Positions 9,701 to 16,990 of a stretch of DNA of 64,000 nt are shown piece by piece; within the stretch, counting starts at the first letter, position 1; each line of letters starts with the position of its first letter. Both the position numbers and the translations under genes were made by a program. The DNA is taken from NCBI GenBank assembly GCA_007859835.1, contig SJPJ01000001.1, positions 5,193,861-5,257,860 of the forward strand, given 5' to 3'. The DNA is from Novipirellula herctigrandis (GTDB lineage: Bacteria; Planctomycetota; Planctomycetia; Pirellulales; Pirellulaceae). The notes below the pieces were generated by a model. The model worked only from the letters and a program-made list of their open reading frames with translations, searched no databases and had not been told where the DNA came from.

Positions 9701-10587
9701 ACTATGAAGCCGTCACGCATCGCTTTAATGGTGTGGAATTGAAGCCAGGAGACACGATTCGTGTCGAGTTCAACTCGGCTTCCAATGGAAAGATTCCCGA
9801 AGGCGACGGGTTTGCATTCTCTCGAGGACGTTGGCGATCGGTGGCGATACTCAAACCGGGTGCATCGATCAAGCAAAAGAAGAAGGCAGCTAAGAAACCG
9901 GCGCTGGCCGAAGTGGTCGTAACGCCGTTTGTGTATTCGTATGATCCAGCCAAGGCGAAAAAAGTTCACATGCAGTCAGACGACATTGTCGTTATCGAAG
10001 CCGAAGATTTTGATGCTGTCGATCGCCAAGACCACCGCAAATGGTATCTGACCACCGCTGACATCAACCCGAACGTGAAGCCCGATCCCGATCCGAATCA
10101 TGCGGAAGGATCCAGTGGCGGAGCGTATCTGGAAATTCTTCCCGACACTCGTGTCACGCATGCTGATCCGTTGGTCAACGGTGTTAGCTTTAGCAACGTA
10201 CCGGGTCAATGTAGCGTGTTGTACTATCCAGTGATCATCAAAAAGCCAGGCCGTTACTATGTTTGGGCTCGGATTTGTTGCACCGGTTCCGAGGATAACG
10301 GACTGCACGTTGGCATCGATGGCACATGGCCCCAGTCGGGTGCACGGCTCCAATTCACCGGCAAGTCCGGTCAGTGGCAGTGGGATTCGCGTCAACGCAC
10401 CGAGCGGGTTCACACGGGCGTGTTAGGCCAAATTTGGCTTGATATCGATAAGCCAGGCCTGCACACCATCATGTTTTCGATGCGTGAGGATGGTTTCGAG
10501 TTCGATAAGTTTATGCTAACGCCAAACCCGAAGCCGATGGAAAGCAAAACCAGTGAAATGGGCCCACCGGCAAGCCCCTCCAAATAG
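6790..10587 (+). CDS. Large secreted multidomain protein: DUF5060, TIM-barrel hydrolase-like core, PKD-like, CBM96-type and C-terminal CBM-like domains
   Basis: A 1265-residue exported protein. Although the frame is open from 6295, the true start is ATG 6790 (MIRIVGLGAC), which begins a signal peptide ending near PAEADN. Residues ~30-120 resemble DUF5060 (WHKVTLTLDGP, LSPDHSGQWTYAV). Residues ~160-500 look like a glycoside-hydrolase TIM barrel (GINGLNSFSF-like strand, LHFKTLEAEN) with a putative acid WNLGEEVG. Residues ~615-710 look PKD/Ig-like (TTEWTKISGPG). Residues ~717-870 are a DNRLRE/CBM96-type domain (LKVEGKRRI, GSHSDWTG, DDIWFGA) also found in the FecR protein at 4703-5986. The C-terminal ~180 residues (VIEAEDFDAVDRQD, RYYVWARI, FDKFMLT) resemble CBM6-like sandwiches. 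It probably degrades or binds a polysaccharide outside the cell. The exact substrate is unknown. Confidence 0.85.
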   Translation: MIRIVGLGACLLGTILLVARPAEADNSPPEQQAKATISGELQQWHKVTLTLDGPQASEDGTPNPFLDYRMQVTFRHPATGLTYVVPGYFAADGDAANTSATSGDKWRAHLSPDHSGQWTYAVSFRKGTGVAISDAPEAGTSVSGIDNLKGTFRISKTDKSGRDFRSKGRLNYVGKHHLQFAGTNEFFLKAGADAPENFLAYKDFDGDFKTDGKKDNLVKDWAPHVQDWHPGDPTWQSGKGKGIIGAVNYLASQGLNSFSFLTLNIEGDDRNVFPYTTYDERGRIDCSRMDQWETVFAHGTNLGMYLHFKTLEAENVNLLDDGHMGPQRKLYYRELIARFAHHLALNWNLGEEVGLGHDVSTQKKKDWAEYFWTHDPYQHHIVIHNGNNHFDLLGPGSTLTGFSLQTNQADFRNVHNATRNYIRRSVEAGKPWVVACDEPGDAQHSLIPDDEDPTRDNARKNALWGNIMAGGAGVEWYFGYKHAHSDLTCQDYRVRQTMWKQCRTALSFFADHQIPFWNMTGADEKLDSKDAYCLCESGKLYLVYLKHAEPITLDLSDAKGVFEVLWFNPRTGGALQGGSTAAVNAGGKVVLGIPPSEPGQDWLAVVRPGDPKKDYPPGVSAGADITVMLPRSSDTVTVDLKGDVSDDGKPGAMLTTEWTKISGPGKATFADATIQDTKVTLKGAGMYVLNLAASDGKHSAKATVNINVEPFQSKVTRSLNAIDDAYIEGANVLSDTYLKVEGKRRIALIKFDLQGLPPNILDAQLRLTGSGDAGGGTLRVSRGSHSDWTGVTMKKESAPKQAELLGKQSVSVGSGDSVKISVLPMIKGDGIYTVIVTLDEGGDDIWFGATGTGAGPELLITYEDPDGLYAKFGQVEEGDESPVLTAMTDFKFVVSGDFVPGYKDENQRAMAINAAKYQAKFAAAESKFQDAAGTYDLVLTTLTETDGESSYRLLVAGKKLGEVQNPATGHDYEAVTHRFNGVELKPGDTIRVEFNSASNGKIPEGDGFAFSRGRWRSVAILKPGASIKQKKKAAKKPALAEVVVTPFVYSYDPAKAKKVHMQSDDIVVIEAEDFDAVDRQDHRKWYLTTADINPNVKPDPDPNHAEGSSGGAYLEILPDTRVTHADPLVNGVSFSNVPGQCSVLYYPVIIKKPGRYYVWARICCTGSEDNGLHVGIDGTWPQSGARLQFTGKSGQWQWDSRQRTERVHTGVLGQIWLDIDKPGLHTIMFSMREDGFEFDKFMLTPNPKPMESKTSEMGPPASPSK

Positions 10588-10630
10588 CGTTTTTGTTATT
10601 TCATTACGCGGCGAATTGCTGAGCACGTAC

Positions 10631-10696
10631 CCGCCCACTTTTTCTTTTTCTGAGGGCCCCGAAGTCTGGGGCCTGACGAATCGCTAAAAGTGGGCG
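10631..10696. terminator. Bidirectional terminator-like hairpin between convergent genes
   Basis: CCGCCCACTTTTT at 10631 pairs with AAAAGTGGGCGG ending at 10696. An inner stem GGGCCCC / GGGGCC surrounds GAAGTCT. The outer stem carries T and A runs on either side, suiting termination on both strands. It lies between the convergent large secreted gene (ends 10587) and bioD (ends 10711). Confidence 0.7.
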
Positions 10697-10710
10697 GTGT
10701 TCTTAGCAGA

Positions 10711-11418
10711 CTACAACAGCCGACTGGCCCACTCGGCAACCTGATCATGAGTTTCATCGTAGCCCACTCGGCCTAATACCGGGACATCCGAGTATTTAGC
10801 GATTTCGGATTCGTTTTCTTCGGTTGATTGATCCAGCGATTTGGTGACGTCGCTTAGCACGATTCCGATCGGCGTGATTCCGATCGATTTGGCAGCGATG
10901 CAGGTTGCCAGCGTCTGGTGGATCGTTCCCAAGCGGTTCGCCGCGATGATCAACACATCGATCGGACCGAGCTGTTTGACGAGGTCGGCGTTAAGAAATC
11001 CGTCGGCCAATGGGCTAAAGAGTCCTCCGGCACCTTCGACGATCAGGACGTCCGATTGGTCGTTCCAACAGTCGATCCCTCGCACCAATTGTGTTTGGTC
11101 GACGGTCTTGTTCTCAGCCCGAGCTGCCTGTGGAGGCGCGACGGGAGCGAAAAATTTCTGTGGACATACTTCTTTGAGCGTTCGCGGTTTTCCTGCCGCA
11201 ATCCAGAGACTCTGAGCGTCTTCGGCGATAATTTCGTCACCTTCAGTGCGGCAATCACTCGCAACCGGCTTGTAGACGCCAACTTGCTTGCCAGAATATC
11301 GAAAGTGTTCAGCAAGCAGGCAACCGACGAAGGTTTTTCCCACATCGGTGTCGGTTCCCGAAATGAATAATCGGCGGGCTTGTTGATGACTTGCCGATTG
11401 AGTTTCGGATTGATTCAT
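10711..11418 (-). CDS. bioD: Dethiobiotin synthase BioD
   Basis: A 235-residue ATP-dependent dethiobiotin synthetase, which closes the ureido ring of biotin by carboxylating 7,8-diaminopelargonate. The P-loop is GTDTDVGKT at residues 21-29. VYKPVASD and the LIVEGAGGLFSPL loop are the expected substrate- and Mg-binding elements, followed by VLIIAANRLGTI. Length is near the family norm (about 225). No other biotin gene is in the window, so bioD stands apart from a bio operon here. It is divergent from aguB with only 35 bases between the two starts. Confidence 0.95.
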   Translation of the reverse strand: MNQSETQSASHQQARRLFISGTDTDVGKTFVGCLLAEHFRYSGKQVGVYKPVASDCRTEGDEIIAEDAQSLWIAAGKPRTLKEVCPQKFFAPVAPPQAARAENKTVDQTQLVRGIDCWNDQSDVLIVEGAGGLFSPLADGFLNADLVKQLGPIDVLIIAANRLGTIHQTLATCIAAKSIGITPIGIVLSDVTKSLDQSTEENESEIAKYSDVPVLGRVGYDETHDQVAEWASRLL

Positions 11419-11453
11419 TAGTGTTTCGTTTTCTCTTTTAGGAAATTGCTATC

Positions 11454-12335
11454 GTGGCACGCAGCGTCAAACTTGGACTTGTACAGATGAAGGATCTGGG
11501 TACGAAATCCGCGATGATCGAGAATGCTTCAAAATGGATTCGTGATGCGGCCGCTCAAGACGCCCAAATTATCTGTCTGCAAGAATTGTTCAACGGGCCG
11601 TACCCTTGCCAAAGCGAAGATCATCGGATGTTCGATCTCGCCGAGGCGATTCCGGGCGAGTCGACCGAAGCGATGGCCAAGTTGGCTGCCGAGTTAGGTG
11701 TCGTCATCGTCGTCCCGATGTTCGAACGACGAGCCCCCGGTTTGTACCATAACACGGTCGTGGTGATGGACGCCGACGGCAGTATAGCGGGCGTTTACCG
11801 AAAAATGCACATTCCGGACGACCCGCTGTTTTACGAAAAATTCTACTTCACTCCGGGCGATCTCGGTTTTCGTACAATCCAAACCAAATTCGCCAAACTT
11901 GGTGTTGGTATTTGTTGGGACCAGTGGTATCCGGAAGCCGCGCGATTATTCGCTCTCGCGGGAGCGGAAATCTTGTTATATCCGACGGCAATAGGATGGA
12001 TCGACGAAGAGAAAGAGGAGTTCGGTCATGGTCAACGAGATGCATGGCAAACGACGATGCGCGCCCATTCGATCGCCAACGGAATTTGGCTCGGTGCGCC
12101 CAATCGCGTCGGAGTTGAAGGGCGATTGGAATTTTGGGGGTCGAGTATCATCGTGTCCCCGCGTGGCGAAGTCGTCGCCGAAGGAGATCAATCCGAGGGA
12201 ATTCTGCTGGCGGATTGTTGCTTAGATGACATCGATGTCGTCCGAACGCATTGGCCGTTCCTGCGAGACCGCCGGATCGATGCGTATGATGGAATTCTTA
12301 AGCGATGGAATGATGACCCGCCGACGATGCGGTAA
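11454..12335 (+). CDS. aguB: N-carbamoylputrescine amidase (carbon-nitrogen hydrolase family)
   Basis: A 293-residue nitrilase-superfamily enzyme, started at GTG 11454 (MARSVKLGLVQM). The catalytic triad is visible: Glu 44 in LQELFNG, Lys 117 in VYRKMHIPDD and Cys 154 in GICWDQWYPEAAR. WDQWYPEAARLFAL and LLYPTAIG are characteristic of the AguB branch, which hydrolyses N-carbamoylputrescine to putrescine, CO2 and ammonia in the arginine-decarboxylase route to polyamines. The agmatine deiminase partner (aguA) is not in this window. A related beta-ureidopropionase-type activity cannot be excluded by sequence alone, but AguB is the best match. Confidence 0.9.
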   Translation: MARSVKLGLVQMKDLGTKSAMIENASKWIRDAAAQDAQIICLQELFNGPYPCQSEDHRMFDLAEAIPGESTEAMAKLAAELGVVIVVPMFERRAPGLYHNTVVVMDADGSIAGVYRKMHIPDDPLFYEKFYFTPGDLGFRTIQTKFAKLGVGICWDQWYPEAARLFALAGAEILLYPTAIGWIDEEKEEFGHGQRDAWQTTMRAHSIANGIWLGAPNRVGVEGRLEFWGSSIIVSPRGEVVAEGDQSEGILLADCCLDDIDVVRTHWPFLRDRRIDAYDGILKRWNDDPPTMR

Positions 12336-12376
12336 CCAATCATTGCCGCCTGTTGCGCTGCGAATGGTGATATTGT

Positions 12377-13483
12377 TTAGTTATCCGATTCATCTAGCCC
12401 GTAGTCTTTGATCTTCTTATGCAACGTGTTGCGGTTGATTCCAAGCATTGCCGCAGCTTTGGTTTGCACTCCACCGCATACGGATAAGACTTGCGCAATG
12501 AGTTCTTTTTCGACGCGGTCGACCACTCGACCGTGCACACCCCCTTCTTCGAGATTCGCTTCGCCTAGTCCTTGAAGGACCACTTCGCGAGTTAGTGAAT
12601 GAATATCGCCCGTTGGTTTTTCGTCGCCAGCGGGGATTTCGCTGTTTGTGACGCACTGAGGCAGTAGGCTTGGCGTTAGTTCGTCTGTCTCGGCCATCAC
12701 GACAGAGCGTTCGATATAATTTTGCAGTTCGCGGACGTTACCGGGCCAATGATAGTCCTGCAACGCTTCGAGCGTTCCCGGAGCGATATGAACCACATAG
12801 CGATCGTTCACTTCGTTGTAGTGTTCTAAGAAAAACGAAACGAGTGCGGGGATGTCTTCGCGACGTCGACGAAGCGGCGGAATTTCAATCGGTACCACGT
12901 TGAGCCGCCAATAAAGGTCTTCGCGAAAGCGTTCCTCGCGAACCTCGTTCATCAAGTCACGGTTGCTCGCCGCGATGATTCGCACATCGGTGTTCAGCGT
13001 TGCGGTGTCACCGACTCGTTCGAATTCTTTTTCTTGAAGCACTCGCAACAGTTTGACTTGAAGGGTTAACGTCGTGCTGTTGATTTCGTCAAGAAAAATC
13101 GTGCCTCCTTGTGCCGCTTCGAACCGACCGGCACGGTTGGCGACCGCTCCGGTGAACGCACCGCGAACGTGACCAAACAATTCACTTTCGAGCAGACTTT
13201 CACTCAACGCGCCACAGTTAACTCGGACGAACGGGCCACCACTTCGATGGCTTAATCGATGCACTGCACTGGCGATCAATTCTTTGCCGACGCCGGTTTC
13301 GCCCAAAATCAAAACGGACGCATTGCTACCTGCAACACGTCGCGTGATCCGGTACACCTCCTGCATCGCTGGCGAATTGCCAATGATCCCCGCTATCGGA
13401 GGTTCGCCGGGCCCATGAGAGCCGAGACTGTTCGAAGATGTACCAAGAATCGCCATAGGGAGGACAGTTTGCTTGCTTTTCAA
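12377..13483 (-). CDS. Sigma-54-dependent transcriptional activator without a receiver domain
   Basis: A 368-residue bacterial enhancer-binding protein. Walker A GETGVGKE lies at residues 61-68. The sigma-54 contact loop GAFTGA is at 108-113, Walker B is in GGTIFLDEI, and the R-finger region [13 protein letters not shown] follows. The C-terminal Fis-type helix-turn-helix ends ...[19 protein letters not shown]. The N-terminus has only about 33 residues before the AAA+ domain, so there is no receiver, GAF or PAS domain. This recalls PspF-like activators controlled by a separate protein. The start codon is TTG at 13483, with an alternative ATG at 13456. The gene is divergent from prkA-yeaH-spoVR, a natural but unproven target. 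Confidence 0.9.
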   Translation of the reverse strand: MKSKQTVLPMAILGTSSNSLGSHGPGEPPIAGIIGNSPAMQEVYRITRRVAGSNASVLILGETGVGKELIASAVHRLSHRSGGPFVRVNCGALSESLLESELFGHVRGAFTGAVANRAGRFEAAQGGTIFLDEINSTTLTLQVKLLRVLQEKEFERVGDTATLNTDVRIIAASNRDLMNEVREERFREDLYWRLNVVPIEIPPLRRRREDIPALVSFFLEHYNEVNDRYVVHIAPGTLEALQDYHWPGNVRELQNYIERSVVMAETDELTPSLLPQCVTNSEIPAGDEKPTGDIHSLTREVVLQGLGEANLEEGGVHGRVVDRVEKELIAQVLSVCGGVQTKAAAMLGINRNTLHKKIKDYGLDESDN

Positions 13484-13532
13484 TCCATCGTTTGTGTCGT
13501 GAACCTAAGAGCAATGAAAATAGTCTTTCCCG

Positions 13533-13555
13533 ACCCGTTCGGGTACCCACCCGAA
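13533..13555. promoter_or_regulatory. Short overlapping inverted repeats in the divergent regulator/prkA region
   Basis: ACCCG-TT-CGGGT at 13533-13544 is a perfect short palindrome. It overlaps a second one, CGGGT-ACC-CACCCG. The site lies 50 bases upstream of the activator start and about 170 bases upstream of prkA, where an operator or enhancer site could be. No consensus sigma-54 promoter with correct spacing was found. Confidence 0.25.
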
Positions 13556-13723
13556 GACGAAATCGACATTTCTTCGTTTTCTTCAAAGTGTTTTGCTCTT
13601 TAGACTTACGCTCGACTTGGATGTCCTCTGCGAGGCCAAAATATTTGGGGGCGCTCGAAGCGTGTTCTTATAATGTGAGTACTGTTTCTGCGACCATATT
13701 CTTTAGTCACAATTCTGCGAATC

Positions 13724-15670
13724 ATGACAAATACAAAAGACATCTTGAGTCTCTACAGTGAGACGTACGAGAAAAGCAAGCAAGTCAAGCTTTCGCTAAA
13801 AGAGTTCCTTGAGGCTGCCGGGAAGGATCCCACTCTCTACGCGTCAGCTGCGGAGCGGATGGTCGCCGCCATTGGTGAGCCGACCTTGGTTGATACGTCC
13901 AAGGATTCGCGGTTGGGAAGGATATTTATGAATCGGACGATCAAGACGTACGATTCATTTGAGAATTTCTTCGGCCTCGAAGAAACGATCGAGCGGATTG
14001 TCGGTTATTTTCGTCACGCTGCGCAAGGCTTAGAGGAACGCAAGCAAATTCTATATTTGTTGGGGCCGGTTGGTGGCGGAAAAAGTTCCCTCTCCGAACG
14101 ACTCAAGGGGCTGATGGAACAAGAGCCCGTCTATGTATTGTGCGCCGGTGACGAGATTAGCCCAATCCTAGAAAGCCCTCTTGGGCTATTCGATCGGGCG
14201 ACGATGGGCACGCTGCTCGAAGAACAATACAAGATCCCCATTCGGCGACTTCCCGGCTACATGTCACCTTGGGCGGTGAAAAGGCTCGATGAATACGGCG
14301 GCGATATTTCAAAGTTCTCGGTCGTGCGCATCATGCCATCCGAACAGCGACGGATCTGTGTGGCCAAAACCGAACCGGGTGACGAAAACAACCAAGATAT
14401 TTCGTCATTGGTAGGCAAGGTTGATATTCGAAAGCTCGAACACTTCGGACAAGATGACGCCGACGCCTATTCCTACACCGGCGGACTGAACCGGACAACG
14501 CAAGGATTGCTTGAATTTGTCGAAATGTTCAAAGCGCCGTTGAAAATGTTACACCCCCTGTTAACGGCAACCCAAGACGGTACTTACGTGGGCACTGAGA
14601 ACGTCGGTGCCATGCCCTATCAAGGTATTATCGTTGCTCATTCGAACGAATCGGAATGGGAAAGTTTTAAGTCAAACCGCAACAACGAAGCGTTCTTGGA
14701 CCGTATTTGTGTCGTGAAGGTCCCTTATTGTTTGCGAGTGACCGAAGAGAAAATGATCTATGACAAATTGATTCAAAACAGCAAACTTGGCCAAGCGTCT
14801 TGCGCCCCCGACACACTCGAAATGATGGCTCGCTTCTCGGTCTTGACGCGTTTGCGCGAACATGAAAATTCGTCGCTTTATGCGAAGATGCGAGTCTACG
14901 ACGGCGAATCACTCAAAGACACCGATCCACAAGCTCGCACCGCTCAAGAGTATCACGACGCGGCGGGTGTCAGCGAGGGAATGGAAGGTGTCTCGACACG
15001 CTTTGCGTATAAGATCCTCTCGGAAACCTATAACTTCGATACCGACGAGGTCGCAGCGGATCCAGTGCATCTAATGTACGTGCTTGAGCAATCGATCCGT
15101 CGTGAACAGTTGCCCGAAGAGACAGAGCAGCGATACATGGAATTCGTCAAAGAAGAACTAGCGAGTCGCTATGCCGATTTTATTGGCAACGAAATTCGCA
15201 AAGCCTATTTGGAATCGTACCACAGCTATGGGCAAAATCTATTCGACCGCTATATCTCGTACGCGGACGCATGGATCGATGACCAAGATTTCAAAGATCC
15301 CGACACCGGGCAATTGATGGACCGCGACGTATTGAACGGGGAACTCGAAAAGATCGAGCACCCAGCAGGAATTGCCAACACGAAGGACTTCCGGTACGAG
15401 GTCGTCAAGTTCGCTCTCCGTGCCCGTGCGAAGAACGATGGGCACAACCCCAGTTGGACGTCTTACGAAAAGATCCGTGATGTGATTGAAAAGCGAATGT
15501 TCAGCCAAATCGAAGAGCTCTTGCCGGTGATCAGCTTCGGCGCCAAGAAGGACAGCGATGCAGAGCAGAAGCATAACGAGTTTGTCGAACGAATGACCGG
15601 TCGAGGCTACACACAACGTCAAGTTCGTCGGCTTGTCGATTGGTACATGCGCGTCAGCAAGTCTGGCTAA
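13724..15670 (+). CDS. prkA: PrkA-family serine protein kinase (YeaG)
   Basis: A 648-residue AAA+/kinase-like protein, nearly the length of E. coli YeaG (644). The P-loop GPVGGGKS is at residues 114-121. The family has an N-terminal PrkA AAA domain and a C-terminal domain distantly related to protein kinases. Conserved stretches such as GPVYVLC-like PVYVLCAGDEISP and GMPYQGIIVAHSNE-like MPYQGIIVAHSNESEW are present. YeaG works with YeaH in nitrogen-starvation and stationary-phase stress in enterobacteria. B. subtilis PrkA acts in sporulation and has been described as a Lon-type protease. The gene is followed 45 bases later by yeaH and then spoVR, the widely conserved order. Confidence 0.95.
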   Translation: MTNTKDILSLYSETYEKSKQVKLSLKEFLEAAGKDPTLYASAAERMVAAIGEPTLVDTSKDSRLGRIFMNRTIKTYDSFENFFGLEETIERIVGYFRHAAQGLEERKQILYLLGPVGGGKSSLSERLKGLMEQEPVYVLCAGDEISPILESPLGLFDRATMGTLLEEQYKIPIRRLPGYMSPWAVKRLDEYGGDISKFSVVRIMPSEQRRICVAKTEPGDENNQDISSLVGKVDIRKLEHFGQDDADAYSYTGGLNRTTQGLLEFVEMFKAPLKMLHPLLTATQDGTYVGTENVGAMPYQGIIVAHSNESEWESFKSNRNNEAFLDRICVVKVPYCLRVTEEKMIYDKLIQNSKLGQASCAPDTLEMMARFSVLTRLREHENSSLYAKMRVYDGESLKDTDPQARTAQEYHDAAGVSEGMEGVSTRFAYKILSETYNFDTDEVAADPVHLMYVLEQSIRREQLPEETEQRYMEFVKEELASRYADFIGNEIRKAYLESYHSYGQNLFDRYISYADAWIDDQDFKDPDTGQLMDRDVLNGELEKIEHPAGIANTKDFRYEVVKFALRARAKNDGHNPSWTSYEKIRDVIEKRMFSQIEELLPVISFGAKKDSDAEQKHNEFVERMTGRGYTQRQVRRLVDWYMRVSKSG

Positions 15671-15715
15671 TCCCCTACTTTTCGAACTTCACTTCTCACT
15701 CGGCACTCTTTCATC

Positions 15716-16990
15716 ATGCACGTCATTGATCGTCGAAAAAATCCGAAATCCAAAAGTCTGGGGAACCGGCAACGGTTCCTGCGCCGGATGAATTGGCACA
15801 TTCGTGAAGCAGTCAAGCAATCAATTCGTGGGCGTGACATTGCAGATTTGGAAGGAGGCCAAGAGATTTCGATCGATAGTAAGGACTTACAAGAGCCAAC
15901 CTTTCATCATGATGGTCAAAAAGGGGACCGCGAATTCGTTCTGCCCGGAAACCGTGAGTATCGTCTGGGAGACAAAATTCCCAAACCGAAATCCGATGGC
16001 GGTAGCGGATCGGGTGGCAGCCCGGATGGTGACAGCGAAGACGACTTTGCCTTTGTTCTAAGCAGCGATGAGTTTTTGAATTACTTCTTCGAGGACCTTG
16101 AACTTCCAAATCTAGCCAAAAAGAAGCTCAAATCGATGGTCTCACCCGCTCGTGTTCGCGCTGGCTATTCGAAGGATGGTGCGCCCCAGCGGATGAATTT
16201 GAAACAAACAATGCGGCGAAGTCTGTCACGTCGTATCGCTCTTGGTCGACCTTCGAAGTCAGAATGCGAAAGACTTCAGAGCGAACTTGAGGAGGCGATT
16301 CAATGTGGCAACGAAGCTGAAGCGGATCGTATTCGCGACCTTCTGTCGTCGATGCGAGTTCGAATGCAACGAGTTCCATTTCTGGATACGGTCGATTTGC
16401 GATACAGTCGCTTTGAGCAAATACCTCGACCAACAACGCAAGCGGTAATGTTTTGCTTGATGGATACGTCCGCGTCGATGACCGAGGACTTAAAGGATTT
16501 GGCAAAACGTTTCTATATGCTGCTGCATCTTTTCTTGAAGCGTCACTATCGTGCCGTCGAAATGGTCTTCATTCGACATACCTATACGGCTGCCGAAGTC
16601 GACGAAGATACCTTTTTCCATGGGCGTGATTCGGGCGGTACGATCGTCTCGTCGGCCCTGGAAGAAATGGTCAACGTGATCAAGGCACGTTATCCGGTAG
16701 AGGATTGGAATATCTATGCCGCACAAGCATCGGACGGTCATAACTTTGACTATGACATGCCGCTTACACTGCAGTTGCTAGAGCAAGAGATCCTGCCGCT
16801 TTGCCAATACTATGCCTATATCGAAGTGGGCGACGATATCTTCCCAGGAGGCAGTGTGTTGTGGGAAGGCTACACGTCGGTGATTCAGCGGCACAAAAAT
16901 TTTTCCAGAGCAGAAGTGATCGAGGCATCGGAGATTTTCTCGGTGTTCCACGATTTGTTCGCAAGCGACGGGGTTCGTTCGCATGGCTAA
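15716..16990 (+). CDS. yeaH: YeaH/YhbH family protein (DUF444, VWA-like)
   Basis: A 424-residue DUF444 protein, matching E. coli YeaH (427). The N-terminus MHVIDRRKNPKSKSL with NRQRFLRR is typical. A basic N-terminal region and a glycine-serine linker (DGGSGSGGSPDGD, ~residues 95-110) precede a von Willebrand A-like domain with MIDAS motif DTSASM near residue 249 and the later DSGGTIVSSAL. It is thought to act with the PrkA kinase. It overlaps the spoVR start by eight bases, so the two are translationally coupled. Confidence 0.94.
   Translation: MHVIDRRKNPKSKSLGNRQRFLRRMNWHIREAVKQSIRGRDIADLEGGQEISIDSKDLQEPTFHHDGQKGDREFVLPGNREYRLGDKIPKPKSDGGSGSGGSPDGDSEDDFAFVLSSDEFLNYFFEDLELPNLAKKKLKSMVSPARVRAGYSKDGAPQRMNLKQTMRRSLSRRIALGRPSKSECERLQSELEEAIQCGNEAEADRIRDLLSSMRVRMQRVPFLDTVDLRYSRFEQIPRPTTQAVMFCLMDTSASMTEDLKDLAKRFYMLLHLFLKRHYRAVEMVFIRHTYTAAEVDEDTFFHGRDSGGTIVSSALEEMVNVIKARYPVEDWNIYAAQASDGHNFDYDMPLTLQLLEQEILPLCQYYAYIEVGDDIFPGGSVLWEGYTSVIQRHKNFSRAEVIEASEIFSVFHDLFASDGVRSHG

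Noticed and set aside
9229..9969. 246-codon minus-strand frame antisense to the secreted protein
   Set aside because: Same reason: antisense shadow of a strongly supported coding region.
13618..13631. Sigma-54 promoter upstream of prkA (TGG...TGC)
   Set aside because: The GG and GC are nine bases apart and not ten, and the flanking bases do not match the TGGCAC and TTGC consensus.
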